Shown here piece by piece: positions 8,498 through 18,721 of a stretch of DNA of 64,000 bases. The DNA is taken from assembly GCA_900313015.1 (NCBI GenBank), contig OMPR01000013.1, forward strand, positions 746,850 to 810,849, in the 5' to 3' direction. The position numbers were made by a program, and so were the translations under genes. The notes under the pieces were generated by a model that saw only the letters and a program-made list of their open reading frames with translations, had not been told where the DNA came from and searched no databases. Positions within the stretch are counted from its first letter, which is position 1, and the number at the start of each line of letters is the position of its first letter. The stretch is from Rhodobacteraceae bacterium EL53 (GTDB lineage: Bacteria; Pseudomonadota; Alphaproteobacteria; Rhodobacterales; Rhodobacteraceae).

Positions 8498-9697
8498 TTG
8501 GGAAAGCGCTTGAGTATCCTGCGACCTATTGCGGCTGGCATAGTCATTTCGTTGCTTCCAATAAGCACCTTCGCTCAAGGGCTATCCGGGCCTTCTTCAA
8601 CAATCGCTGATCTTGAGCCGGGCGACGGGTTGACGGACCCACAGTATCGCTCAGATTTCCCACGAAACGTCGCACCGGCTTGGTTTGCTTGGAAGGAAGG
8701 GCTGTCTGAACGCGGTTTTCGTTTCAACATCGATTACCTATCCCTAGGACAAAACTCGTCGTCAAACCTTGGTGTCGGAGATGCAGGTGGCGGCATCGCC
8801 CGGTTTTATGGCAATTGGCAGGCAACGGAACAAGGGTCGCTGACCTTCAAATTGGAACACCGCCACGCCTATGGTACAGTTGCCCCGCAGTTTCTAGGTC
8901 TGGATGGAGGCGCCATCTCGATAACCGGCACTGCGTTCAACGACAATGGCACCATGCTGACCAACTTATTCTGGACCCAGCGCAACACCAATGGAAACTG
9001 GACGTTGCAATTTGGGCAGATAGACGTCACGGACTTTTTAGACATCTACGGGCTGGTTAGCCCTTACACCGCGTTCCAAAACCTGGCGTTCAACACCAAC
9101 CCGACGATCAATGCCCCTAACCCTGGTTTGGGCATTTCAGGCGGCCTGAAGTTGGGTGAAAACTTCTATGCCGTCGCCAGTCTTGCGGACGCAAATGCCG
9201 ACCCGACATCGCCCGACTTTGACGTGTTTTCGCATGGTAATCTCTTTAAGAGTTTGGAAATCGGTTACACGAGCGGTTTTGACCGCATCTATTTCGATAA
9301 CATTCACTTAACGCTTTGGCATGCGGATGCGGCTGATGATGGCAGCCGGGCCGAAGACTACGGCGCCTCATTTTCAGGTGCCTGGTTCGTCGACAATCAG
9401 TGGATGCCCTTTGTCAGGGCTGGGGTATCCAAGGGGACCGCAGCGCTTTACGAAAAATCAGTGTCCGCTGGGGTCGGATATTATGGGCGCAACACCGACC
9501 TTGCCGGGGTGGGGATTAATTGGGCCGAGGCAAATGGTGTTCCGGGTAGCCAGACAACACTTGAGGCTTTTTACCGTTTCTCGATCTCTCCTGGCCTTCA
9601 GATCACCCCGTCGCTTCAGTTCATCGATAATCCCCTACTGAACCCAGGACAGTCTAATATTTTCCTAGTTGGGCTTCGCGCTCGGGTTGTGTTTTGA
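8498..9697 (+). CDS. OprB-type carbohydrate-selective porin
   Basis: A 399-residue outer-membrane protein with a signal peptide (cleaved near STFAQG) and the alternating beta-strand pattern of porins. The features GLSERGFRFNIDYLSLGQN, AFQNLAFNTNPTINAPNPGL and LQITPSLQFIDNPLLNPG, ending in a hydrophobic strand with terminal phenylalanine (ARVVF), match OprB-like porins. It would let sugars or other small polar compounds cross the outer membrane. Translation starts at TTG (8498) behind GAGGG at 8486-8490; no better ATG is in frame. It is the second gene of the AraC-flanked operon, so it probably imports the substrate or product of the amidohydrolase. Confidence 0.85.
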   Translation: MGKRLSILRPIAAGIVISLLPISTFAQGLSGPSSTIADLEPGDGLTDPQYRSDFPRNVAPAWFAWKEGLSERGFRFNIDYLSLGQNSSSNLGVGDAGGGIARFYGNWQATEQGSLTFKLEHRHAYGTVAPQFLGLDGGAISITGTAFNDNGTMLTNLFWTQRNTNGNWTLQFGQIDVTDFLDIYGLVSPYTAFQNLAFNTNPTINAPNPGLGISGGLKLGENFYAVASLADANADPTSPDFDVFSHGNLFKSLEIGYTSGFDRIYFDNIHLTLWHADAADDGSRAEDYGASFSGAWFVDNQWMPFVRAGVSKGTAALYEKSVSAGVGYYGRNTDLAGVGINWAEANGVPGSQTTLEAFYRFSISPGLQITPSLQFIDNPLLNPGQSNIFLVGLRARVVF

Positions 9698-9725
9698 GAT
9701 GCAGACGGGCTGCCTCTCAAAACAC
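9689..9725 (+). terminator. Strong hairpin overlapping the porin stop codon
   Basis: A 16-base arm (GTGTTTTGAGATGCAG) pairs with CTGCCTCTCAAAACAC with one mismatch and a 5-base loop. The stop codon lies inside the left arm. No long T-run follows on the plus strand, so termination is likely but may not be classical. Confidence 0.55.
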
Positions 9726-10467
9726 GAGATAACGACTTCTTCTTTGGACCTAATTTTGCTCCGGGGCAGTTGATAAAAGAGCAATCGTTGATGATCTCTT
9801 GAATATTGAAATTGCCTTCTGGCAGAGTGTGGTTTCGGCTACGCAACGAATGTTCGTTCTCAACCCAATGCCTAGATCTCGAATGGTCCAAAGAAAGTCT
9901 GGCTCGGTCTTTGAGTGCTACCAATTTGCAAAGGTCGCTATCAGCGCATTGGCGGCCTTTGAGCGGTTCGGATCGTCAAGATCGACCGCCCTAGTTCTTT
10001 TCTAAGCCTGCTTTCAGTCCAAAGCGGATAACAGGCTTAGAGCTCATTACACGAGAAGTAGACATTCACTTTGCTAACGCTCGATGACGGGTGAGTGGGA
10101 CAAATTGAGCAGTCGCTATACGTCAACCAACGTCAGCTAAGTAATACGCGAGTGCCTTCTCTCGCGGGTGAGTATCAGCATGGGGTAGGCGGTTTTTCAT
10201 CGAGCAAGGCAAGCAAATCGGCAACTTGCTCGCGTAGACGAGAGCTATTTGAACGCCTGCATAAAGAGTAGGTCTCTCTTTTGAGCACGCATGCTACCGC
10301 ACATGCGGAAAATTCGAGGGACGAATTCTCTGTCTTCGAAAGAGACTGTTCGGTTCGTATTCGAACAATGAGAAATGCCATTCACCAAAGTCAAATTTCG
10401 ACATGCAGCGTTTCAACTTTGGTGAATTCGGGGACAACTGAAAGCTGCCCCCGAGAACAGATAACCT
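9726..10467. other. Gene-free stretch between convergent porin and sulfatase genes
   Basis: About 740 bases. A second inverted repeat (CTAAGCCTG at 10002-10010 with CAGGCTTAG at 10032-10040) is visible. A 68-codon minus-strand frame (10175-10381) has no recognisable product or start signal. The low coding quality suggests decayed sequence. Confidence 0.5.
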
Positions 10468-12048
10468 TTACTGAGACATCCCGCCTTCGCTGGAAATCTG
10501 CTCCTGCACATGAGCCTCATTGGTTACTGCGCTCCCGCGAGGAGGGAACTCGGCAAACGTGGACAGGTGCTTTTGAACCAGTCGCGCCGCCGGCCCGAAT
10601 GCCCACATTTTGTTACCCATCCAGCGCGTGTACATGCCAGATTCATCTGCTGCTTTCTCGTAGGGATCACGACGCAAGTTGAATAGCAACGGTGCATTCA
10701 ACTCCTCTTTGGGTCCAGCCCACCCCTGAGTTTGAATCGTGAAATGAGCCTTCCAATCATTGTAACGCACAGCCTGTAGGTCAGGACCTTCGTAATAAAC
10801 GATCTCCTTGCGGTTGCTGCCAGTCTCGCCAGTCAAGAATGAGAGTTGGTTATAGCCATCAAGATGCACCTGATATCCCTCGTACCCCTCGAGAAGGGTT
10901 GCGGGCAGGTTATCCGGACCACCTGCGGCTGCAACAAGCGTAGGCATCCAGTCCAACCCATCGAAAATGCCATTGTTAACCTGTCCAGCAGGAACTTTCC
11001 CGGGCCAGCGAATGATGGCAGGGACGCGGAACCCCCCCTCCCAAGTCGTGCCTTTCTCTCCATGAAACGGCGTGGTGCCACCATCCGGCCACGTCATCGT
11101 TTCGGGGCCATTGTCCGAGGTGAAAACAACGATCGTGTTATCAGCCACCCCAAGCGTGTCGAGATGTGCAAGGACCTTGCCGACATTGTCGTCCAGCTCT
11201 TTCATCACTACGTCTTGCAAGCCGCGACCATCGCCAAGAAGTGCTTCGTATTCGGGGCTCAGATGGGTCCAAACATGGGCTCGTGCAGGCGCCATCCAAA
11301 CGAAGAACGGTGTCTCGCTGTCCACGGCACGGTCAATGAAATCAAGAGTGTGTGCCGTAACTTCATTGTCGAGCGTTTTCTGTCGCTCTGGCGGAGCGGG
11401 ACCGTCGTCAACAATGCGCTGTTTACCCACAAGACCCCATCGTGGATCGACTGTTTCGTCTACAGTCTCGGTCGCATAGGCATGAATGATGTTCCGGGGG
11501 CCGAATGTATCGTTGAATTCAGTATCTTTCGGCCAATCGGGATCAACCGTGTATTCCATGGCGTTCAAGTGATAGAGCCATCCCCAATATTCGTTGAACC
11601 CCTTCATCGTTGGCAAAAACTTATTCATGTCACCAAGGTGGTTCTTGCCAAATTGGCCGGTCGTGTAGCCCAGTGATTTAAGCATAACGGCCAATGTCGG
11701 GTCGTCAGCGCTCAACCCCTTGTCGGGATCACCCGGAAGCCCAACCGTGTGCATGCCTGTGCGCACAGGGTATTGCCCGGTGATGAAGGCGGACCGCCCA
11801 GCAGTGCAACTTGGCTGTGCATAATAATCCGTCAGCCGCATCCCGTCCGCAGCAAGTTGGTCTAGATTGGGTGTCTTGATGCTCTTTACGCCCTGATGAT
11901 AGCTTCCAAGACTGGCCCAGCCGACATCATCAGCCATGATAACAAGTATGTTGGGCTGTTCGGTATCTGCCTGTACCAGGTTAGGCGCAGCACCGAACGC
12001 AATGGTGATCGCCAAGCCAGTTATTAGGCCCTTGTGTTTTTTGAGCAT
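10468..12048 (-). CDS. Secreted sulfatase (arylsulfatase type)
   Basis: A 526-residue sulfatase with a signal peptide (MLKKHKGLITGLAITIAFGA, cleaved near VQADT). The metal-binding NILVIMADDVG start and the formylglycine site CTAGR (within QPSCTAGRSAFITGQ, about residue 85) put it in the cysteine-type sulfatases, which need a formylglycine-generating enzyme or anaerobic maturase encoded elsewhere. VVFTSDNGPE and HGEKGTTWEGGFRVP are further active-site segments. It cleaves sulfate esters, fitting use of marine sulfated compounds. The ATG at 12048 follows AAAGGA; the longer upstream frame lacks such a site and would put residues ahead of the signal peptide. It is divergent from the LysR gene at 12190, its likely regulator. 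Confidence 0.92.
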   Translation of the reverse strand: MLKKHKGLITGLAITIAFGAAPNLVQADTEQPNILVIMADDVGWASLGSYHQGVKSIKTPNLDQLAADGMRLTDYYAQPSCTAGRSAFITGQYPVRTGMHTVGLPGDPDKGLSADDPTLAVMLKSLGYTTGQFGKNHLGDMNKFLPTMKGFNEYWGWLYHLNAMEYTVDPDWPKDTEFNDTFGPRNIIHAYATETVDETVDPRWGLVGKQRIVDDGPAPPERQKTLDNEVTAHTLDFIDRAVDSETPFFVWMAPARAHVWTHLSPEYEALLGDGRGLQDVVMKELDDNVGKVLAHLDTLGVADNTIVVFTSDNGPETMTWPDGGTTPFHGEKGTTWEGGFRVPAIIRWPGKVPAGQVNNGIFDGLDWMPTLVAAAGGPDNLPATLLEGYEGYQVHLDGYNQLSFLTGETGSNRKEIVYYEGPDLQAVRYNDWKAHFTIQTQGWAGPKEELNAPLLFNLRRDPYEKAADESGMYTRWMGNKMWAFGPAARLVQKHLSTFAEFPPRGSAVTNEAHVQEQISSEGGMSQ

Positions 12049-12189
12049 GAAAAGTCCTTTGGATATCGCAAGGCGGTGCGAAATGAATGTGTAAGAGCAA
12101 AAGGTAGCCGGGCCAGCTTTCAACTCGCAACATCAGTTGACCTCAATCGCACCTTCTGGAACTTACTATCCAAAACCTGGAACCAAGGC

Positions 12190-13107
12190 ATGACAATGAT
12201 TAACAAGAATGCGCTATCCGCCTTTCTATGCTTGGCCCGAACCGGGAGCTTTAAGGAGGCTGCTCGCGAAATCGGTGTCTCCAATGCGTCTTTGTCGCGA
12301 TACATCGCGCAAGCAGAAGACGAAGTTGGGTTCACGTTGTTCAATCGAATGCGAAACAACAGCACCCTAACACGCGAAGGGCAGGAATTCCTGCCTTTGG
12401 CGCAGAGCCTTAGATCGGACTTGGAGAGCTACACGAGGCAGGTCGCCGACATGCGGAACGCCGGGCGTGGTGTATTGCGTATTGGATGTGGCCCTCTGAC
12501 GAGCCGAACTTTGATCATGCCTGCCCTTCAGCAGGTGCGTAAGCAACTGCCTGACTTACGCTTCGAAGTTCTGGTGAGCGCCTATCGACGTCCCCTTGAT
12601 CTCCTTCAAAGCGGACAGTTTGACATATTTGTCGGTGATCTTACCTACACACCGGCGGCCGAAAATATCGAAATTGTAGTCATGGATAAGCAACCCGTCG
12701 TTTTCTTGGCCCATGCGTCGCATGAAATCCATACCAAAGGCCCACAATCCCTTGCAGATTTGTTCGAATATCCCTTTGCATCACCACACCTTCACAAGCA
12801 TTGGAAAGCTACACTGATTAAGGCGTTAGGAGGGGATCAACATGCAGCAGAAAAGGTAAAAAAATTACCGCAAATTGAGTGCGATGATTACAATTTTTTA
12901 ACCGGGCTTCTTGCCGGGCCCGAGTTTATTGTTGGTGGCATGCGTGAGACATTTGCCGAGGTTCTTGCGACGAAGACGGCTCAGGAAATCGCTGTTAGCC
13001 CCTCTATTCAGTGGAACATTTGCGCGTCTCGCAAAGTGCAGGGCAATTCCAGGGCGCTCAACTTGTTCTGGTCTTTGTTGGTCAGGATGAACAGTGCAAA
13101 CGAGTAA
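12190..13107 (+). CDS. LysR-type transcriptional regulator
   Basis: A 305-residue regulator. The N-terminal winged helix is ALSAFLCLARTGSFKEAARE followed by IGVSNASLSRYIAQAEDEVG and FTLFNRM; the rest is the periplasmic-binding-like effector domain (GVLRIGCGPLTSRTLIMPAL onward). I start it at ATG 12190; the frame is open for 52 more codons upstream, but these would run through the sulfatase promoter region. It faces the sulfatase gene across about 140 bases and likely controls it, sensing a breakdown product or sulfate-related signal; the target is inferred. Confidence 0.88.
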   Translation: MTMINKNALSAFLCLARTGSFKEAAREIGVSNASLSRYIAQAEDEVGFTLFNRMRNNSTLTREGQEFLPLAQSLRSDLESYTRQVADMRNAGRGVLRIGCGPLTSRTLIMPALQQVRKQLPDLRFEVLVSAYRRPLDLLQSGQFDIFVGDLTYTPAAENIEIVVMDKQPVVFLAHASHEIHTKGPQSLADLFEYPFASPHLHKHWKATLIKALGGDQHAAEKVKKLPQIECDDYNFLTGLLAGPEFIVGGMRETFAEVLATKTAQEIAVSPSIQWNICASRKVQGNSRALNLFWSLLVRMNSANE

Positions 13108-13503
13108 CGCAAAAGCTCTTTGGTTAACCAACCAAGACGGACAGCTCAGCATTGTGTAGAAAACGGACCTTGCAACGTCGTCCGAACGGCTCATAGCCGT
13201 CACTGGCCAGCAGATCTGGTGCCGTGCTGCAGTTTCGCCAGACCTGCCATTCGTACGCCGTAAAGCATTTTCGAAAGGCCAGTGACAGATATGTGGAGAA
13301 AGGCGCCTGATGCTGATGCAGCGAAGACATCAACCCCTCTTCGACCAAGCTGCCAAATGGTTCGCGGCAATGCAGCGCGTTTTCCCTAAAACGGTCATTC
13401 AACATGGTCAAAATCGCCAAAACCCAAACCGGTCGTTCGCCGCACTCGCGACAGACGTCTCACTTGCGGGACAAAGCAGACAGACGCATTCCGTGCATCG
13501 TGG
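13108..13503. other. Stretch with no supported gene
   Basis: About 400 bases. A 12-base palindrome (TTGGTTAACCAA) lies just after the LysR gene. A 98-codon minus-strand frame (13124-13420) is open, but it matches no family I know and lacks a ribosome-binding site. Confidence 0.4.
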
Positions 13504-14514
13504 TTACTTCATCAGTTGCTCTTCTAGAAAGTCAATCAGACGTTCGCTCAAGGCTTGTCGTGTTCCGTCATCACTCAGAGAAGGTGAGTTGTGCGGGTAG
13601 AAGTGTGGGAAACCGGGGACCCAGACAAGCTCGTAATCCGCGCCTGCACTGCGCATTGCTTGCGTGAAACCCGGAGCCTTCTCCAGAACCGCAGGTTCCT
13701 CTTATTGCGACACGACATGAAAGGTGGGGGTTTCATCTGCAGATGTAACTGTCTTTGACAGGTCAATGGCCGATAAAGGCGGGGAGAGCGGGAAGATGGC
13801 TGCAACCGGCACATCAAGGCCGTGTGCCGCGTTAATGACAGTTGCCGCTCCGGCGGAATGGCCACCAAGTGCAATTCTTGCCGGATCAACGCCGAACTGT
13901 TCCGACGACGCACGTACAAAGTCGACCGCCTTTTCCAAATCTTCCGCTGCGGAAAGAATTGTTTTCCACACGACGGCTTTGCCTTCGTCCCCTTCAAGCG
14001 GGCGCAAACACAGCGCCTCGCGTGCAAAATTGACACGTCGCATTCCCGCATCTGTTAGGTCTTCCTCCATAGTCAGAACCCAGTCAACATCCAGGGCCAT
14101 AGTTGGTTCCGGCAATTCAGGGGCCAAACGATATTCGATCACAAAAGTAACGTAGCCGAGGGGCGTGAGCAGGCGCGCGTAATCCTCCATTCGGCTATGT
14201 ATTGCGTCAAAATCGGTATAAGGAGCCTGACGCCGTCCACCGCGTTGAAACCCGCCTCCGTATACCAAAATAACTGCGGGCCTGAGCGTTTCCGCGACAG
14301 CGTCAGTTTTTGTGTAATCTGCATTGTTCGTCGATGGGGTATAAACATCCAGCAACAGATCACGTTCGACCAGCCCTCAATCTGATCTTACAACCCCTTT
14401 GCCGTAGGCAACATCCAGTTCGACGTTGTAACCGAACTCTCCTTCTGCAGAAGCCATGTTAGCGGCGATGACTGTGGTTGCCAAAAGGGCAATTATGGGG
14501 TTCAGCAATTTCAT
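13504..14514 (-). pseudogene. Secreted alpha/beta-hydrolase (esterase) gene with two in-frame stop codons
   Basis: Read as one frame from ATG 14514 (with GGAG ahead) to TAA 13504-13506, this is a 336-codon esterase. It has a signal peptide (MKLLNPIIALLATTVIAANM, then ASAEG), an early strand RDLLLDVYTPS, an oxyanion-hole region LVYGGGFQRGG, the nucleophile elbow GGHSAGAAT and a late histidine in FPHFYPHNSP. Two codons are stops: TGA at 14377-14379 (between GVVRSD and GLVERD) and TAA at 13702-13704 (between HVVSQ and EEPAVL). No frameshift is needed and the sequence reads sensibly on both sides, so the decay is recent. The longest uninterrupted piece keeps the nucleophile but lacks both signal peptide and catalytic histidine. 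Confidence 0.85.
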
Positions 14515-14839
14515 ACGAGCTCCAAGGTTGGCATGTATCCAAAAGTGTAAGCTACTTTGAAACAAAAACTATAGCTTAGAGCTATTTCTACAATAGAGTG
14601 AACTTGAAGACAGCTTTGGGTTCAGAGCGAACTTGCGGCGATGCAGGGGGTCGAGCTGCGATTCAATCCCGAAAGCAGACAATGGAAAAATGGAGATGAT
14701 CTGGCGTTTTCAGTGGCCTGATCCACTGCGCCGACATTTGGCTCTCAGAAACTGTGTTCGCGCAATTCGGGCTGAGTGACGGCTCAGAGCCCCATACCGG
14801 ACTACCTTTGCCTACAACTCATAGCGTAAGAAACGAGAG
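14515..14839. other. Gene-free stretch
   Basis: About 325 bases between the broken esterase and the amidohydrolase. No open frame with a start signal and no notable repeat seen. Confidence 0.5.
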
Positions 14840-16735
14840 TTAAAGATGTGTGTGAACAACTTTGAGAGCATGCATAAGTGTTGCTCGTGCAAAGTCAGCG
14901 TCTATGTTGCCAACTCCCCCGACCGGAGGCATCAACGCCGCTTTTCTCTCTGCCTGTTCAACTGGAAAAACCCGCCCCTCCATCACGGTTCCCCAGACTT
15001 TGATGTCCCTGATTTTTATTGGATCCACCGCGATAGGGTTGTCGTCGAGAATGGTAAAGTTTGCGCGTTTCCCCGGTTCGATGCTTCCGATCTCATCTTC
15101 AAGTTTCAATGAATAGGCGGCTTCGATCGTGACACCTCGCAGGGCTTCCTCTGCACCGACCCGTTGATCCGGCCCCGCGACACGACCTGAAGAAGTCACC
15201 CTGTTTACGGCACACCACATCAGGAAAAGCGGATCGGCCGGCGCCATTGGCATATCGGAATGCAGCGACCAGGAGATTCCTGCCTTCGAAACATCGCCTA
15301 GACGTACCATCGCATCCGCTCTTTTTGGCCCAAGACCGACAGAAGAATATTGATCCGAAAGGGCAGTGACGTAGTACGGATTGCCGCTGACGATGGCGCC
15401 AAGGTCCGAAATTCTCTGAACCTGTTCTTCAGCGCTAACCGCGAAATGAACCAGAACGGTCCGATGGTCATAGCGCGGGCTGCGTCTCAGATTCATTTCG
15501 AGTGCATCCAGAACGCGATCAAGTCCAGCGTCTCCGTTCACGTGCACATGAATTTGGTAACCTGCATCCCAGTAGATGCGGAACGCTCTGTCAAACAGAC
15601 TCTTGTCCATCATCCATTCGCCCGTGTGACCATCCAGATATGGATCACGTACCTGCATGAGCAACGAATAGATCGCCCCGTCGGCGAACAGCTTGGCTTG
15701 CTTGGGCGCAAGGCTGGTCATGCCCCCATACCAGCTTTCGAGCTTTTCGGTCTCGGCGATTACCTGATCATCATCGGCGTAGGTGTCGACCAGGGTTTTA
15801 GCGTCCGGCATGAAGGACCAACGGAAGGGCATGTCAGGGCTGGACATAACCGCGTTGATGCCGTCCTGAACCGGCTTGGCCAGAATGCCTCCGGGTTCGT
15901 TTCCAAACGTAATGCCTTTGCCGTGCATGTAGTCACGAGTCAGTTCCAAACCGGACTGCAACCGCTCTGGGGTTGCAGCAATTGAAGCGATGAAGGGCAA
16001 CACTGCAAACAGTCCCTGTTCCCAAAAACGCCCCTCCAGAAATCTGGACTGTGCCTGCTCCGTGGCTGCAAACCCGTCTATGACATCCTGTGTGACATTC
16101 CCCATATCCAGTGCTGCACTGTTCAATATCATCTCATGACACGACCTCGCCCAAACCAGTATCGGTTGGGTCGAACTTATGGCGTCAAGATCATCCCGCG
16201 TAAGCGGGCCGAAAAATGCTGGGTGATACCCCCATGAAACCACTGGCTCAGATGGGTCTGTACGTTGCTCGACCGCTTTGGTGAGCCGGTCGGTGAAGTC
16301 TTTTTTGTCCTTTACGGCCGGCACCGTGCCCGTGGGCAAAACCCAATCTTCAATCGAAAGGATCTCCGAAGACATCGTGAGAGCCGCCAAGAGCGGGTGA
16401 TCGTGCTGGGCGAGAAAACCCGGCACAATGACGTGGTCGGCAAACGTTGTATCGACTCTATGGCGCTGCCCTTTCAGGATGCCTTGAACGTCTTCAAGAC
16501 GACCAACCAAAAGGATGCGGCCATTTACGACGGCGACGGCTTCAGCTGAGGGCTTTGCTGGATCAAGCGTCACTATTTCTCTGGCGGTGTACACCGTCAC
16601 CTCAGGAAGTGGTACGATTGCTGTTCCCAATTCAGAAAGCGAACCGGACTGTCCAAACGCAGCGCTGAGTGGCGTTAAGGCCGTTGCTCCGGCAAGCCCT
16701 GCTCTAAGAAATCTACGTCGGTTAATCTTGGGCAT
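14840..16735 (-). CDS. Tat-exported amidohydrolase family 3 protein (YtcJ-like)
   Basis: A 631-residue metal hydrolase with a twin-arginine signal (INRRRFLRAGLAGATALTPL), so it is exported folded to the periplasm. Family features are VIVPGFLAQHDHPLLA (metal site HxH, near residue 120), YQIHVHVNGDAGLDRVLDA (second metal site), WSLHSDMPMAPADPLFLMW, and the C-terminal IGSIEPGKRANFTILDDNP. YtcJ-like amidohydrolases cleave amide or related bonds of small molecules; the substrate is not known. The ATG at 16735 is preferred because CAGGAGGTC lies eight bases upstream and it gives a proper Tat signal; an ATG at 16792 would bury it. It stands alone on this strand. Confidence 0.88.
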   Translation of the reverse strand: MPKINRRRFLRAGLAGATALTPLSAAFGQSGSLSELGTAIVPLPEVTVYTAREIVTLDPAKPSAEAVAVVNGRILLVGRLEDVQGILKGQRHRVDTTFADHVIVPGFLAQHDHPLLAALTMSSEILSIEDWVLPTGTVPAVKDKKDFTDRLTKAVEQRTDPSEPVVSWGYHPAFFGPLTRDDLDAISSTQPILVWARSCHEMILNSAALDMGNVTQDVIDGFAATEQAQSRFLEGRFWEQGLFAVLPFIASIAATPERLQSGLELTRDYMHGKGITFGNEPGGILAKPVQDGINAVMSSPDMPFRWSFMPDAKTLVDTYADDDQVIAETEKLESWYGGMTSLAPKQAKLFADGAIYSLLMQVRDPYLDGHTGEWMMDKSLFDRAFRIYWDAGYQIHVHVNGDAGLDRVLDALEMNLRRSPRYDHRTVLVHFAVSAEEQVQRISDLGAIVSGNPYYVTALSDQYSSVGLGPKRADAMVRLGDVSKAGISWSLHSDMPMAPADPLFLMWCAVNRVTSSGRVAGPDQRVGAEEALRGVTIEAAYSLKLEDEIGSIEPGKRANFTILDDNPIAVDPIKIRDIKVWGTVMEGRVFPVEQAERKAALMPPVGGVGNIDADFARATLMHALKVVHTHL

Positions 16736-17432
16736 TTCTGACCTCCTGAAGTCTATTTTTTCACTATGCCGGAGAAACGTGGTGGCGGCCAAAAGATTTT
16801 CGAAAAGGTTTGTATGCTGAAATTACTTCATTGCGATCGTCCGCTTAATCCACCTAACTGTCGCTGCTCAGGACTGCGCGTAACGTCTTCTTTGGGCTGA
16901 AAGTTGACCTCCAACGCCTTTCTGGCTGTTATCAAACCAAGAGGGTCGCCCTCTTATAGGCACGAAAGGTAGCGCCACTTAGTTATTGAATTGAGTATTC
17001 TCCATCATCCAACGAATAGAGTTGGAACGATGACTTGTCGGTCCCAGCGTCATCCTGTGAAAGTCAATGTGCATAGCATCAGTATGAAAATTTTGACACG
17101 CACGAAGTCTTTGTGAAACTTTGCAAAAAGTCTACCGCTTGAAGCACTCGAGATGAGTTTTTTGGGTTTAGTTTGTTATACATACTAAAATTTCTCCTAT
17201 CCTTAGATACTACCTGTTCCCAAGGCAGTGAGCGACCTTTGCGAAGCTTGATTGTGGTGCCAAAGCATTCATTAGGAAAATATGAAACTTTAACTGATCT
17301 ACTCCCAAATTTACAACGTTCACGCCGATCGGAGCGGCCGTTTAGGTCTGCTATCCCCTCCAAGTTCTGCAGACCTTTTGTTCGGATCCAAATCAGAAAG
17401 TGCGTTTAGAAAACGGACCTCAATTTTGAAGG
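16736..17432. other. Gene-free, AT-rich stretch
   Basis: About 700 bases with short unconvincing frames on both strands. I see no RNA gene, repeat or promoter that I can support, apart from the ribosome-binding site of the gene to its left. Confidence 0.5.
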
Positions 17433-18563
17433 TCAGTCGGTTACAACCAGAATTGGCAGGCCATCGATCATATTTTTGAGCGGGTTTTGGGAACCAGAAC
17501 CAAATCGGCTAGAAGTATTTAACCCCTGACCGATGACTTGGACAACTTCCGGTGAACCTGCGAACTTTGAATGGCTTCCTGACTTCGAATTATCAACACT
17601 GCTAAGGTCAATCACCGTGACTCCCAAGTCAGTAAGTTCTGCCGCATCCGCCGATCCCACCCGACTAACACCACCAGAAACTCTACGAGAAAACCCAAGA
17701 GCCCGGTCATCTTTGGAGGTTAGGATAAATATGTTGTGGTTGTGCTGCCTGATCATGCTGAGTTGTGATCGGAACAAATCAATATCGATGTCCGGGGACG
17801 CGAGCATTATGGTCTTAAGGCGGCCTCCGGTGTTAAATTTGCCCGCCTGTTCAGCGGCAACTATTGCTTCCATAGTTAACAGCGACCCCATCGAGTGGGC
17901 AAAGACGTCAGCTCCCAGTGCATTGGTTTTAGCAAGCAAGCTAGTTGCCTCAAGCAGCCGTGGGCGTGCTGCCAACGCACTATTCATATCATATACATAT
18001 TTCGCAGGCTGTGCCGCAGACGCCCAAGAAAACAGTACCGGCACACCTTTATAGTCCGTGTCTTCCACGAATTGAGCGAGACGCAGAATTGAGTCGCTGA
18101 TTGTGTTGTTGTAGCCGTGTACAAAGAACAGAATATCTCGTTCTTCGGGCGGCAACTGAGCAAGTGCTGAATTCAAAGACCTAATGAATAAATTATCGGA
18201 CTGATAAACGGTCGGTTCAATGACAGCAAATTCAGTTCTCGGGTCTGGCGGTAGCCGCTTTGTTCTCTCCAACTCACCAGCCATGTGATTGGGCGGGATG
18301 GAAACAACAACTGATGCAAGTCCAAGTTCCGGCGCACGCTGGCCCGAGTAGAAGGCTCCCACAACTTCAGTGGCTTGTCGGGTCGTGGTTATAAAAATCT
18401 TTTGCCGAGTTGCTTCTGAAACCGTTTCTACAGGTATCGTGGCATTATCGATGCCAATCAAATCTGGTGCGCGAGTGCAGGACGAAAGAATTGTAACCAG
18501 CAATGCAGCCATTAGTAAAATATGTGTCCTCTGACCTTCTGTGTAAGGGATTAATACATACAT
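17433..18563 (-). CDS. Lipoprotein with DUF900 alpha/beta-hydrolase domain
   Basis: A 376-residue protein starting with a lipoprotein signal: a hydrophobic stretch LLMAALLVTILSSC with the lipobox cysteine near residue 29. The body is a DUF900-type alpha/beta hydrolase: DILFFVHGYNNTISDSILRL carries the HGYN oxyanion motif, and ADVFAHSMGSLLTMEAI the nucleophile serine (about residue 220). The family is found widely in proteobacteria as lipase or esterase-like proteins, function mostly unknown. A ribosome-binding site (AAGGA) precedes the ATG. No operon partner is nearby. Base composition is more AT-rich than the glycan genes further right. Confidence 0.8.
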   Translation of the reverse strand: MYVLIPYTEGQRTHILLMAALLVTILSSCTRAPDLIGIDNATIPVETVSEATRQKIFITTTRQATEVVGAFYSGQRAPELGLASVVVSIPPNHMAGELERTKRLPPDPRTEFAVIEPTVYQSDNLFIRSLNSALAQLPPEERDILFFVHGYNNTISDSILRLAQFVEDTDYKGVPVLFSWASAAQPAKYVYDMNSALAARPRLLEATSLLAKTNALGADVFAHSMGSLLTMEAIVAAEQAGKFNTGGRLKTIMLASPDIDIDLFRSQLSMIRQHNHNIFILTSKDDRALGFSRRVSGGVSRVGSADAAELTDLGVTVIDLSSVDNSKSGSHSKFAGSPEVVQVIGQGLNTSSRFGSGSQNPLKNMIDGLPILVVTD

Positions 18564-18721
18564 TTGGTTTCCTTAGACGCCCCTCGGCAAGTTTGTTTAA
18601 TGATACTATTTAGTGGTTCATAGTCGAAATTAAATTCAAGTTTTCGAGTGCGACATAAGTGAATTTACACTCGATGGATTGCGGCAGAGGGCTGCTTGAA
18701 AAATCGCGTGATACCTATTGT

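Noticed and set aside
10002..10040. Inverted repeat CTAAGCCTG / CAGGCTTAG in the empty stretch after the porin
   Set aside because: The loop is 21 bases, there is no T-run, and no adjacent gene ends here; it could be chance.
10175..10381. 68-codon minus-strand frame
   Set aside because: No start signal, no recognised product, odd amino-acid makeup; likely chance.
13124..13420. 98-codon minus-strand frame between LysR and the broken esterase
   Set aside because: No family match or ribosome-binding site that I can see; kept only as a note in the gap entry.
17079..17363. 94-codon minus-strand frame in AT-rich sequence
   Set aside because: No plausible start signal, and residue composition unlike a real protein.
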